Below, piece by piece: positions 47,503 to 56,684 of a stretch of DNA of 64,000 nucleotides. How positions within the stretch are numbered: the first letter of the stretch is position 1; every line of letters begins with the position of its first letter. The DNA lies in NCBI GenBank assembly GCA_029974635.1, contig JARKQY010000055.1, forward strand, positions 109,644-173,643, written 5' to 3'. A model generated the notes under the pieces. It had not been told where the DNA came from, did not search any database, and was given only the letters and a program-made list of their open reading frames with translations. Position numbers and translations under genes: made by a program. This stretch comes from Bacillota bacterium (GTDB lineage Bacteria > Bacillota > UBA4882 > UBA8346).

Positions 47503-48198
47503 TCATATGATTTGTGGACAATCAAATACATTTCCGAACTTCATTGGACAGACTACCCTGCATTTATTACAGTTAACCGTATTAAACCCTCTGGCATTGG
47601 TTCCGTATGTATTCTGCCGACATTTTTTCTGATTTACGTGTTCTCCGTCCAATGCATGCGACGGGCAGCTTTTGATACAAATGTCGCAACTTTTAATACA
47701 AATACTTTCGGCAAATGGGTCGGAAGCAAGATCCAGCTCTGTCAGAACTATTCCCAAAGTCAGCAAGTTACCATACTTTGCATTTAACAACAAGGTGCTC
47801 TTGCCGAGCGTTCCGAGTCCTGCAAGCATGGCAGCATGTTTCATGGATATTAGGCCGCGGCCTTCCAATGTCTCCGGGTTCCAATACTCATATGGACCGT
47901 CTGAGGGAAGCGGCACAGCATACCCGCCGTATAACCTTTCAATCTCTTTTGCCGCTCTGAACGCGACCCAATCAACCTCCGGGCAGGCACTGTAGTTGAA
48001 ATGGCCGTATATCAGTCTCGGTTCAATCTTTGTCAACCCTTTTGGAAGAACGACGCCGAACGCAATGACTGATTTGCAGCTGGGGAAGATATCTTTGGGA
48101 TGGAATCCCGCAGGTGCTTCGGCGAAACGGTCAACACCGGCGACACCGCACACATCCGCGCCAATGCTTAATATAAACTCTTTGATTTGATTCTTCAC
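47503..48198 (-). CDS. Epoxyqueuosine reductase-like 4Fe-4S protein
   Basis: A 231-residue protein of the QueG-related family. Its C-terminal dicluster domain has CIKSCDICIKSCPSHAL and, later, NCNKCRVVCP, enough Cys for two 4Fe-4S clusters. The N-terminal part (FHPKDIFPSCKSVIAFGVVLP) matches the flavin/cobalamin-type domain only partly. At 231 residues it is much shorter than QueG (about 380), so it is probably a relative of unknown substrate. Confidence 0.8.
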   Translation of the reverse strand: MKNQIKEFILSIGADVCGVAGVDRFAEAPAGFHPKDIFPSCKSVIAFGVVLPKGLTKIEPRLIYGHFNYSACPEVDWVAFRAAKEIERLYGGYAVPLPSDGPYEYWNPETLEGRGLISMKHAAMLAGLGTLGKSTLLLNAKYGNLLTLGIVLTELDLASDPFAESICIKSCDICIKSCPSHALDGEHVNQKKCRQNTYGTNARGFNTVNCNKCRVVCPMKFGNVFDCPQII

Positions 48199-48245
48199 TC
48201 CGCCGCCTTCTTTTCTGTATGTTATGAACTAATTTCGGTTTTTAA

Positions 48246-48842
48246 TTAAAATATTATTAAATTGGCCTTATTACTGGGAAGTTTAAATACACTTGAATCT
48301 CTAAAGCTAAGATCTAAATCATTGACTACTTGTGTATATTTCTCGTTATCATTCGTAACTTCATACTTCATTCCCAAACTTCCTAATTGCGGCGCTTGCC
48401 AAACGAATCTCGCAGTATTACCATCTTCATTGAAAATAACTCTCATTATTTTGCATTCATATCCATCTAAAATCTCTGTCTTTCCGGTATCTTCAGTACG
48501 AGAAAAATTCTTAGGATACAAGAACCCACCGCCAAGGCTGTCTAGCCTATCTAAAGCCGAACCATTCAGTTCTATTTCAGTATAAACGTCCACTGAAAGC
48601 ATTAGATTATAATAAATTTTTTTATTATCGTCTAAAATATAGGCAATACCAAAAGCATCCCATCGATGTTTGTTGTTAATTTTATAATAAGTAAAAGTGG
48701 CATTTTTTGAAGTATCGCCTTGAATATATTCTTCCTCGATTACACATGAAAAACTTTTGGGAAACTTCGATTTTGCTTCTTTGGCAAAAGTTAAAGAGCT
48801 GAAGACCAATACCAGTACAATTAATAAGCTTAATTTTTTCAT
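48246..48842 (-). CDS. Secreted DUF4412-like protein
   Basis: A 198-residue exported protein with signal peptide MKKLSLLIVLVLVFSSLTFA. The mature part is beta-rich: FSCVIEEEYIQGDTSKNATFTYYKINNKHRWD and GYECKIMRVIFNEDGNTARFVWQA, resembling lipoprotein carrier or DUF4412 folds. GAAGAGGTG precedes the ATG. Unknown function. The 298 bases upstream (48843-49140) contain no gene I can support. Confidence 0.75.
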   Translation of the reverse strand: MKKLSLLIVLVLVFSSLTFAKEAKSKFPKSFSCVIEEEYIQGDTSKNATFTYYKINNKHRWDAFGIAYILDDNKKIYYNLMLSVDVYTEIELNGSALDRLDSLGGGFLYPKNFSRTEDTGKTEILDGYECKIMRVIFNEDGNTARFVWQAPQLGSLGMKYEVTNDNEKYTQVVNDLDLSFRDSSVFKLPSNKANLIIF

Positions 48843-49140
48843 TATTTACACCTCTTCTGTCATAGACAAATGTTATGGTAGGATAAAATCTTTCAGATTA
48901 ATTGTTTTGATTTACAATACACGGGAGCCCAGATGCAGGTTTTTTGAGGTAATCCATTGCTTTCTTTGCACTATTATACCATATATCCGCCGATTTACCC
49001 AACATTTGTAATCCATTTTGGGTTGTTCAGGAAGCCCGAAAATATACTTTCAAACAAGGGGCATTTCTACTTTGTGCTGGAATTCACCCTCTTCCGCGAA
49101 ACGATTGCACATAAGGATCTGGTTACAATCCCCTCTCTAA

Positions 49141-50697
49141 ATCAAAGGCGATACTGCAAGTGAAAGAGAGAATAATCCAACTGTTAAATTGGTGGACGAA
49201 TTCTATTGGCTGGCCATGGGCCAACATCTCGATTTCGGCTATGTGGATGTGCCGCCGCTGCTAGCTTATGTTGCTGCCGCATGGCGATTACTATTCGGCG
49301 CTTCCTTGTTTGCCATTCGTATTTTACCCGCTCTTGCCGGAGCGGTGATGGTCTTTTTCGCGGGATTGCTGGCTCGGGAAATGGGCGGGGGCCGGTTCGC
49401 TCAAAGCGTCGCCGCTTTGTTGGTTTTGGTTGCTCCCTCTTGGCTGGCGGTTAATTCCGTATTTACCTATGATCCTTTTGAGCAACTTGGTTCGATAATC
49501 CTGTTTTATCTGATCGTCCGCCTTATCAAAGAAGAAACGCCGCGAAGATGGATTGGTCTCGGGCTCATGGTCGGTCTGGGGATAATGACCAAACTGACGA
49601 TGATCGCCACCGCCGGCGCCCTGGTTTTGGCCCTGCTGGCTAGTCCTGGGCTTGCGAGCCTTAGGCGGAAAAGCTTTCTGACCAAGTGGCCGTAGCTGGC
49701 GGCTGGAATTACCATTTTGCTATGTACGCCTTATATCAGCTGGCAGTGGGTTCATGGCTGGCCTTTAATCACTTACTGGCGCGATTACACAGTCAACCGC
49801 ATCGGGGTTGGGACTGCTCCGGGGCTGCTGCAATTTTTATTGGGCCTACTTCTGGATTTGAATCCGCTCATGTTCCCTGTTTTGTTGCTGGGACTTGCCT
49901 ACCTTTTATTCCACCCGGAAGGGAAAAAGTATCAGCCCCTGGGACTCAGCTTTCTGGTTTTACTGGTCTTTTACAGTTTTCAATTATTACATCCCCGGCT
50001 GCTGGTTTCGGCGTGTTTTCCGTTACTGGCGGCCGGCGCAGTTTGGCTGGAAAAAATCGTCATTGGCGTAACTTTTTCCCCCGGACACATACGTGGGAAA
50101 GAAACTTTCAGGCTTACACTGGGGCTCGTTCGGGTTTATCTTGGTGTGATCTTAATTTCCAGTGCGTTGCTGGCCCCGCTTTCCCTATCACTTTTACCCA
50201 GCGGCGCCTTGAAAAAATATGTAGCAGTCACTTCGAAGTTTACTGTGGGACCCGCTAATTACCAGTTAACTGAACTGCCGTTTCATTTTGCCCTCCGGTT
50301 CGGCTGGCCGGAATTAGTTGAGAAAGTCGCCGAAGTCTATCATCGTTTATCGGAGGCGGAGCGGGAGCATTGTGTAATTTGGACTGAATTTTATTGGCAA
50401 GCCGGTGCCATTGACCTGCTGGGAAAGGAATACGGCTTGCCGAACGCCATCAGTACACATCTTTCCTATTATTTTTGGGGACCGGACCCCAAACGGAGAG
50501 GCGTAGACCCTGAAATAGTGATTTTTCTGGGCACTAGCTATATTCCGCGTACGGCCTTTGACGAGATGATCCCAGCCGACTTCCTGATGGGCAATCCTTT
50601 GGGTACACGGCTGGCGAAATACCTGCCGGTTTATGTCTGCCGGAAACCCAAACGCCCTTTAAAAGAAGTCTGGCCTTACTTGAAAAACTATAATTAA
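49141..50697 (+). pseudogene. Broken PMT-family glycosyltransferase (in-frame TAG, 5' truncated)
   Basis: An ArnT/PMT-type membrane mannosyltransferase. FYWLAMGQHLDFGYVDVPPLLAYVAAAWRLLFG and TRILPALAG-type segments start near 49189, and the frame runs to 49692, meets TAG (49693-49695) and continues in the same frame to 50697 with clear homologous helices (ILLCTPYISWQWVHGWPLITYW...). The first membrane helix and DE region are missing: the frame is open only back to 49141, with no start and no ribosome site. The DNA is more G+C-rich than both flanks, suggesting foreign origin. Probably a decaying gene. Confidence 0.85.
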
Positions 50698-50767
50698 TGG
50701 GCCTAGTAAAAGTTTGTTTTGGCTTGGGTGGTAAAAAGTACCCGTTCGCCGCTGATGATACCCCCTC

Positions 50768-51511
50768 TTATCGCAAACCATACAATTCCAGAGGGTCGCT
50801 CTGTAACGCTTGGCGGTATAATCCAATTACATCTTTTACTTTGAAAAACATACATTTACAGTCTCCAATCATTCCATCCGTAATCATACCTTTTTCATAT
50901 GCTTTGTCCTGAATCGTGTACCAAGGTTTCACAGGTGGTTTCCACCCTTCTATAAACCACTGGTTTTCAGGGTATAGTTTGCGTGCTTCCTCCGGCGGCA
51001 TAAACATCTTCTTTATTTCATCAGGAAGACTGTCTTCAACATAGTGCATGGCGGATAATCTATATATATCAACACCCAAAAGCAGTGCCCAACCATCCAT
51101 ATCAATCAAGTGCTGAAACCCCAAAGAATGTATCTCTGCATCCTTTCCCCAGGCAGATACGCGAAAAAGGCCCTGTCCTGTAACGGTGTCAGGCAATTTT
51201 CGGAATGTGTCGGATACTATCCCCATACCGCTTCGCTCTTCGTCAGTTTGCAAAATTTTGATTTTAAGGGTCAATCCCAGCTTCGTGTCAATTTCATTCA
51301 GCGGCTGATTAGCCGAAAGCGTAAAGGAAGGCATGACAATCGCGCCATTATTCCCGACCACCTGCTTCAATGCCTCTATTAGCGTTATTGCGCCATCCTC
51401 AACATGCCCGAAACTATGTAAAGAACAATGAACTTCGACTGCCATCCCGGCTTTAACCCCTAAATTGCGTAATCCTCTTACAATATCAGACTTTGTCACT
51501 GTTGATGGCAT
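50768..51511 (-). CDS. AAC(3)-family aminoglycoside N-acetyltransferase-like protein
   Basis: A 247-residue member of the Antibiotic_NAT family (B. subtilis YokD-like). It starts TKSDIVRGLRNLGVKAGMAVEVHCSLHSFGHVEDGAITLIEALKQVVG and has GAIVMPSFT, MGIVSDTFRKLPD and the acetyl-CoA-site region LIDMDGWALLLGVD. The family acetylates the 3-amino group of aminoglycosides, but chromosomal members often have other substrates. Resistance cannot be inferred from sequence alone. Confidence 0.88.
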   Translation of the reverse strand: MPSTVTKSDIVRGLRNLGVKAGMAVEVHCSLHSFGHVEDGAITLIEALKQVVGNNGAIVMPSFTLSANQPLNEIDTKLGLTLKIKILQTDEERSGMGIVSDTFRKLPDTVTGQGLFRVSAWGKDAEIHSLGFQHLIDMDGWALLLGVDIYRLSAMHYVEDSLPDEIKKMFMPPEEARKLYPENQWFIEGWKPPVKPWYTIQDKAYEKGMITDGMIGDCKCMFFKVKDVIGLYRQALQSDPLELYGLR

Positions 51512-51813
51512 GATTTACCCCATTTCATTGCTTTTAAGCTCCAACAAAATAATCTACGAAACAAAACATGAGATTCCACAATTGGTTTTGCCGCTAACCC
51601 TTCTATCGATGTGCTCCCTACATGTTCAAGCCTACGGGCTCTGTTACATATTCACGTAGGTAAAGGATGATATTTTTCGATTCCTTCCGGTGGCAAACTC
51701 AAGAAAATTGTCCTCGCTTTTTAACTACTTCTACTTGAGCATTAACGATCTTTTCGTATAAAATGCGGACATCTGTTTCGGCAATTATTTGTATCCCATT
51801 TTTTCATGATCGG
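51512..51813. other. 302-bp region without a gene
   Basis: No supported gene. A CCTAC/GTAGG inverted pair spans about 51617-51661; its meaning is unclear. Confidence 0.3.
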
Positions 51814-52337
51814 CTAATCTTGATTGAATGCTTCCCAGGGATCAAACACCAGCTTTTCTTCCGGCCACATTCTTGGGAATGTATACCCCGGATCTTTTGT
51901 GGTTGTTTGATTTTCCCAGATTTTCTTTCCGGTATCATCAAGATATATTCTATGTTCTATTACAGTGCCGTTCACCGCTCTGCCTTCGATAAAAACAAAC
52001 CGCAAGCTTTCTTGGTGTCGTAATAATAACTGAATCTTAAAGCTGAATCATCTGAACCATTCTCTTCAATATACTTCATTACCGCATTGGCCTCATCAAA
52101 GAATACGGCTTTAAGCGTTGGCTTGACATAGGGTCCTTCATATTCATGGGTTTTTGTCTTTTTAGTCAATCGTTTTTCTTTGATCGCGTCTTCGATCTCA
52201 TTGTATATGATGCGTATTTCAACGATCTTCGGATGATTAACCCAATTCTTTTCCGTAATCAGAGCTTGAGTTGAGCTATATCCCGGAAAGCATATAAGTA
52301 AAGCAGCGAGGAGACGAAGTATTCTTTTCTTATGCAC
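51814..52337 (-). pseudogene. Secreted protein gene broken by a frameshift
   Basis: From 52337 the minus strand encodes a signal peptide (ILRLLAALLICFPGYSSTQA) and a domain ending RFSYYYDTKKA before the frame runs into CGLFLSKAER and stops. The next frame continues with SLRFVFIEGRAVNGTVIEHRIYLDDTGKKIWENQTTT to 51814, clearly the natural continuation. The break is at an AAGAAAGC string near 52010. It is a one-base indel, either a real inactivation or a sequencing error. Unknown family. Confidence 0.7.
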
Positions 52338-52532
52338 TCAAAGCTCCTCCTTTATTGACGTGTCTAAATTTAGCGTCATAGCAATTAGTGAAAAGTCTAA
52401 TGTACTTATCCAACACCCGTGATTGCAAGCATGGCACATTCCGATATTCAGGTCATTAAGCCTCATAACTACCGCTTCATTACCTGAATCAACGCACCCA
52501 ATCTGGGCCTGCTTGCCACATGCCGCAGTCAA
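52338..52532 (-). pseudogene. Possible remnant of an NADPH-dependent FMN reductase
   Basis: The minus frame reads SGNEAVVMRLNDLNIGMCHACNHGCWIS, similar to the xxIxLxDxxIxxCxAC segment of iron-sulfur flavoproteins, but has no ribosome site and no flavodoxin N-terminus, and degenerates afterwards. Weak call. Confidence 0.3.
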
Positions 52533-52560
52533 ACCGTCTTATTGATGGGTCTATATAAAC

Positions 52561-53025
52561 TTAGCTCAGCACTTTCGCCAATTCTATCGCTCCACTTTCC
52601 CAAAGTTCATTATATCTTTTTTTAATTTCAAACCCGTGCTTTTTATAGAACTCCACTGTTGATTCATAAGATGGTTTAGTATCCGGCGGAACCGTAAAAA
52701 CAACGACCTTATGAAAGCCCAAGCTCCTTACATATTCAAAAAAATGGTTCATGAGAATTGATCCATATCCTTTACCAATAAAATCAGGATGCGTTCCCAT
52801 TAATGTAATATTGATTGAACCATCCAAACTGGTAAAAACGAGAAATGAGATCAATCTTCCTTCTTGATTCAATAGGCCGAATGCATCATGAAATAGCAAA
52901 TCCTTTTCAATATCTCCCGGAACATTAGCTGTAAACCAGTTTTCTGTCAAAAGCCTTGCTATTTTAACAATTTGTTGAATTACCTCTTTTTCCGGTCTTT
53001 GATATAATTGGATTTCGTATTTCAT
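52561..53025 (-). CDS. GNAT-family acetyltransferase
   Basis: A 154-residue GCN5-related N-acetyltransferase. The acetyl-CoA site is THPDFIGKGYGSILMNHFFEYVRSLGFHKVVVFTVPPD (QxxGxG/A-like), followed by EFYKKHGFEIKKRYNELWESG, the usual YxxxGF ending. The substrate is unknown. AGGAAATAAA lies before the start. Confidence 0.88.
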   Translation of the reverse strand: MKYEIQLYQRPEKEVIQQIVKIARLLTENWFTANVPGDIEKDLLFHDAFGLLNQEGRLISFLVFTSLDGSINITLMGTHPDFIGKGYGSILMNHFFEYVRSLGFHKVVVFTVPPDTKPSYESTVEFYKKHGFEIKKRYNELWESGAIELAKVLS

Positions 53026-53115
53026 TTACTTTATTTCCTTTTGGTTTATTATTAAAAATTTAGGTTCTATACGTGATACATGTTGAGGAATTTGAATGCA
53101 ATTCTGTCCCCTAAT

Positions 53116-53562
53116 TTATAAACGTATCTGAAACGCCGTTTTTTCTCCTCTCTGAAAACCTGCTTGTTCGTAAAACTGTAAAGTACTCTCTTCTTTTCTA
53201 CCTGTCATTAACATTATTTTATAACAGTTTTTCTTTTTTGCAATTTCAATAGCCTTTTTCAATACCGCTGTTCCATATCCTTTTTTTCGATAACTCTGAT
53301 GAGTAACAACATTTTCAATTAATGCATAAGACCTAGCTGACCTTGTCAAATTCTTTATGATTATCAAAACACATGATGATACTAAGATTTCATCTTCTTC
53401 TGCAACCAAATAATATTGGTTTGGGTCTGATAATAGTTCTTCCCAATGTTTTTCTAACTCGCGATCTATCTTAAGCTCAGGATCATCTGAGTTCAAGTAT
53501 TAATATAGCAATAAAAGCTTTTCCAACTCTGTATTTTTTATTAACCGAACTTCAATACTCAT
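53116..53562 (-). pseudogene. GNAT acetyltransferase with an in-frame TAA
   Basis: From ATG at 53562, preceded by GAGGAA, the frame reads MSIEVRLIKNTELEKLLLLY, then TAA (53502-53500), then continues in frame YLNSDDPELKIDRELEKHW to the end at 53116. The second part holds the GNAT core (TVVxHQSYRKKGYGTAVLKKAIEIAKKKNCYKIMLMTG, LQFYEQAGF). LYxYLNSDDPxL is a natural GNAT start, so one nonsense change (probably AAA to TAA) split the gene. An internal TTG at 53496 lacks a ribosome site. Confidence 0.8.
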
Positions 53563-53588
53563 TTTTATTCCTCATTATGAATATCTTA

Positions 53589-54701
53589 TTAATTCACATC
53601 TCCCAGATAACACGGGCCTAAAATATTGTCCTTCAATTTATTTGCCAGTATTTTGGGATACAGTCTTATCGTATCCAGCTTTGATATTTCAATCCACTCC
53701 ACACCTACTTGATAGGCATCAGGAATACTTCCGTTATTAATAGTTGGATTAACTTCTTCTGACTTTAGCTTGCAGTTAAAATAAAATTCAACCTGATGAA
53801 CATCATAATCGAATTTGGAAAATTCATGGTTTTCCCCAATATACTCGCGTATAAATACTAATTCACCAATATCAACTTCTTGATTTACTTCTTCAATACA
53901 TTCTCGTACCAATGTATTCTTTAGTTCTTCTCCCGGATTTTGACCTCCACCGGGGAATAAATAGAAAAAGCCTTTATCATCTCTATTTTTTGTCAATAGA
54001 ACTTTACCGTTATTTATTATTATCGCTTTTACAGAGTTCCGAATTGGTTTCATAAAGGTTCCTTTTGATTTTTCTCCGGTAATAATCCATCGGCCACGTT
54101 CATCTATGTAAACTTCCAAATTAGAATACCTGGAAAATAAAGCATCGATTTCTTCTCTGGAATAAAATGAATGGGGTAATCCTTTTTCCGGACCGGTTAC
54201 AGGAATACATGTTCCGTCATCAAGAGTTTCGTGTTCCGCCATCATAGCCCAATTTTTCTTACAATCATCATTTGGTAATGAAATAAAGATTTTACCATTT
54301 ATCATTAAACTATCATAAATCCGATCCAAAAGAGCAATCACATTTTTCTTTTTCCCATGATGAAGTGTCGCATGTGATATTATTAAATCGTAAGTGCTGA
54401 CAGGATATTGGTATTTATACATATCGGCAATAATAAACTCTCCTTGATTATGAAGCAGATCGTTAGTCATTTTAATTGCCGATTCACTCGAGTCAAGACC
54501 AGTGGTTTTAAATCCTTTCTCCTGGAGATACTTTAAATACTTCCCTTGCCCGCAGCCAATATCTAAAGCAAATTTGACAGGAAAAGTTGATTCTTCAATA
54601 AAAGTTAAAAAACCGATGTGCATATCGTCTGTAAGGGTTGCCCAAGCCGGTCCGCCTGCTAGATATTCCTTATAAATATTGTCCCAAACCGTTTCTGACA
54701 T
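53589..54701 (-). CDS. SAM methyltransferase fused to a Nudix hydrolase
   Basis: A 370-residue fusion. Residues about 10-215 are a class I methyltransferase: FALDIGCGQGKYLKYLQEKGFKTTGLDSS (motif I), DLIISHATLHHGK (motif IV region) and a domain ending GRWIITGEK. Residues about 220-370 are a Nudix domain: NSVKAIIINNGKVLLTKNRDDKGFFYLFPGGGQNPGEE, with the Nudix box GGGQNPGE...RECIEEV in which the late Gly is Asn. ATG 54701 follows GGAAGGAG. The fusion may modify or detoxify a nucleotide-like compound; this is inference. Confidence 0.88.
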   Translation of the reverse strand: MSETVWDNIYKEYLAGGPAWATLTDDMHIGFLTFIEESTFPVKFALDIGCGQGKYLKYLQEKGFKTTGLDSSESAIKMTNDLLHNQGEFIIADMYKYQYPVSTYDLIISHATLHHGKKKNVIALLDRIYDSLMINGKIFISLPNDDCKKNWAMMAEHETLDDGTCIPVTGPEKGLPHSFYSREEIDALFSRYSNLEVYIDERGRWIITGEKSKGTFMKPIRNSVKAIIINNGKVLLTKNRDDKGFFYLFPGGGQNPGEELKNTLVRECIEEVNQEVDIGELVFIREYIGENHEFSKFDYDVHQVEFYFNCKLKSEEVNPTINNGSIPDAYQVGVEWIEISKLDTIRLYPKILANKLKDNILGPCYLGDVN

Positions 54702-54742
54702 TTCTTTCTCCTTCCATATTACCACCTTTTTGATGAAACATT

Positions 54743-55597
54743 TTACCGTATTGCTGTGATTACAGGTTGTATTTCACTGGATAAACTAGCAATTTCTCTG
54801 TGCAGGTCATCTAGAATTTGATAGGCTTTCTCTGCACTTCCATCCATAAATAGTCTATATACAGTCTTAATCTGAACTTCCATATCAACCGGCTTACGAG
54901 TTAACATGTGAGCCCTTGATAGCGCCCCTTTTTCATTCATTAAATAAATGTTATTCAAAGCGTACAACACCTCAATCCATGAACAGACCGTCCGAAACAC
55001 TGAACCCATAGCGTAGTTGATATCACCTTTGAATGCCGCCTTACGACCACACTCAAGCGAAAACCATGCTTCCCATAAAAATTTTCTGATTACAGCTTCT
55101 CTCATTTGAAGAGAATATTCACCATTTGAATGGAGCAGAGCTTTCAGTTTATCAAGCGCCATATGTTCATCCTGCCATAAAGGCTTACAGTAATGTGTTT
55201 CAGCAGCATATATAGTATTTACAAAACCAAATGGATGCCCGCATTGATAATCAATTGTAACTTTTCCCGAAAGGCAATCCTTCAACACAACTTTGACATG
55301 ATTTATTTCTCTTAACAGTATATCCACGGGAATTCCGTCTACAGTAAGCCAACTTCCTCCGTTAATCCAAGGGCCCCATTCACCGGGAGGATTCAAAAGG
55401 TTCTCTCGATGTTGGTCGTCCAAATTTTTTAAACTATCTCCAAGTGCAATTCGGTTTAAATCTTTATTATTGTAATAAATTCCAATGTCATAATCTGAAT
55501 TTGCGTCTGCCTCTTTTCGGCTCTGTGAACCTCCTAATGCTATAGCCGACACCCCAGGAACTTTTGATAAAACTGCAATTATTTTATCCATATTCAT
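54743..55597 (-). CDS. Nucleotidyltransferase-fold protein (aminoglycoside-type)
   Basis: A 284-residue protein with the polymerase-beta-like motif ALGGSQSRKEADANSDYDIGIYY (GGSxxR...SDxD), the metal-binding Asp pair and a third Asp in VDGIPVDILLRE. A helical C-terminal domain follows (AVIRKFLWEAWFSLECGRKAAFKGD), as in kanamycin/lincosamide nucleotidyltransferase-like enzymes. The substrate is unknown. SD GGAGGG precedes ATG 55597; the start overlaps the end of the upstream CPBP gene, so the two are likely co-transcribed. Confidence 0.85.
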   Translation of the reverse strand: MNMDKIIAVLSKVPGVSAIALGGSQSRKEADANSDYDIGIYYNNKDLNRIALGDSLKNLDDQHRENLLNPPGEWGPWINGGSWLTVDGIPVDILLREINHVKVVLKDCLSGKVTIDYQCGHPFGFVNTIYAAETHYCKPLWQDEHMALDKLKALLHSNGEYSLQMREAVIRKFLWEAWFSLECGRKAAFKGDINYAMGSVFRTVCSWIEVLYALNNIYLMNEKGALSRAHMLTRKPVDMEVQIKTVYRLFMDGSAEKAYQILDDLHREIASLSSEIQPVITAIR

Positions 55598-56423
55598 ATG
55601 GTTTTTCCCTCCTGTCCTTATCCACTCTTAATAATAAAATAAACAGCAACCCTATTAAAAATGGTGGAATCCATTCCAGCCAATTATATAAATAAGTTCT
55701 GGTTACATTACTACTAATTACTTGCATTACATAAGTCCATACCCAATGTAAGAAAATAGCTGAATACAGACTCTTTTTAGTCCTTAAGTAGATATAGGTA
55801 TAAATAAATGAGCTGCTTGTAACGGATATTAAGAAAGGGATAATTGGAACGTTAAAGTCGTGTTGGGAAGTACCCAACATAAAAAATAACGGTAAGTGCC
55901 AAAAAGCCCACCCTAAACCTATTATTAGACTGGCCAAATTAGCATTTTGGGTTTTTAATAATCGTTTTAATGCAAAGCCACGCCAGCCAAATTCCTCTGA
56001 AAGCGGACCTAAAATAATTAGGGGAATAATGGTTGGTAATTGAATCCAAAACTGCGCAAAATAAAATTTGCCCCCTAACATGGTATAAAACAGAATAAGC
56101 AAAGAGCCATAGAATAAAACTACTGACAATATCAGCAGATACCACTTTAGCCCGAGCTTAATCTGAATTGAGGAATGAAAAAGATCTCTAAGCCCGGGTT
56201 TTCCTTCAAATATTGCAGTTAAAGCAATACCAACACCCGATGGTACAAAACCGCCTAAAATAAATAAAATAAAAGCCCATAACGGCCCGATTTTCCCCGC
56301 TACCAAATTGGCGGTTTCGATTTTAAAGAAAGCTATAGGCCCCCAAAAAATAAAATAACTAAAAAACAAAGTTACTCCCAAATATAAGAACGCCTCTTTT
56401 AATGCTTTATTTTTCATAATCAT
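55584..56423 (-). CDS. CPBP-family membrane protease (Abi/CaaX-like), copy 1
   Basis: A 279-residue protein with about eight membrane helices. The CPBP motifs are present: SEEFGWRGFALKRLL (EExxxR), FWHLPLFFM (FxxxH-type) and HWVWTYVM. The family contains CaaX-type proteases and bacteriocin-immunity or leader-processing proteins. It lies divergently, about 260 bases from the RiPP precursor gene, so a role in processing or immunity is possible. ATG 56423 or, with better spacing to GAAGG, 56417. Confidence 0.88.
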   Translation of the reverse strand: MIMKNKALKEAFLYLGVTLFFSYFIFWGPIAFFKIETANLVAGKIGPLWAFILFILGGFVPSGVGIALTAIFEGKPGLRDLFHSSIQIKLGLKWYLLILSVVLFYGSLLILFYTMLGGKFYFAQFWIQLPTIIPLIILGPLSEEFGWRGFALKRLLKTQNANLASLIIGLGWAFWHLPLFFMLGTSQHDFNVPIIPFLISVTSSSFIYTYIYLRTKKSLYSAIFLHWVWTYVMQVISSNVTRTYLYNWLEWIPPFLIGLLFILLLRVDKDRREKPYEYG

Positions 56424-56530
56424 CAGCCTTCTATTTTTTTATACTTATCGTCAAGGAATTCTCTCTCCTACTCTTTACTTCTTCGGTTGCTTTGGAATTT
56501 TGTTATAAGTACGATATATTCCAAAGTACG

Positions 56531-56581
56531 TTCAACCCCGTATTTTTGTTATTCAACCCCTGTTTTCCGCTATTCATTACT
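56531..56581 (+). promoter_or_regulatory. 21-bp-period direct repeats (LytTR-like sites)
   Basis: TTCAACCCC at 56531-56539 recurs exactly at 56552-56560, and a weaker copy TTCATTACT is at 56573-56581. A nine-base repeat with a 12-base spacer (two helical turns) is the layout bound by LytTR-type response regulators that control bacteriocin and quorum genes. The last copy ends 29 bases before a possible -10 at 56611. Confidence 0.5.
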
Positions 56582-56596
56582 GATTTTGTTTTATAT

Positions 56597-56626
56597 TGAT
56601 ACATCAATGGTAATATAAGTGTATCA
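56597..56626 (+). promoter_or_regulatory. Inverted repeat around the likely precursor promoter
   Basis: TGATACA (56597-56603) and TGTATCA (56620-56626) flank TAATATAAG, a plausible -10 region (56611-56619). No good -35 is visible, as in activator-dependent promoters. Confidence 0.4.
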
Positions 56627-56684
56627 TTTGGCAAGATTGAAAGTCAAATGGCCCCAAATTTTTTCAGGGAAAGGAGGTAATAAA

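Noticed and set aside
49693..49695. TAG read through as pyrrolysine in the glycosyltransferase
   Set aside because: The gene also lacks its 5' end and start, the family has no such residue, and no pyl genes are seen; decay is simpler.
50697..50912. Short plus-strand frame after the glycosyltransferase
   Set aside because: It lies mostly opposite the AAC(3)-like gene and has no ribosome site.
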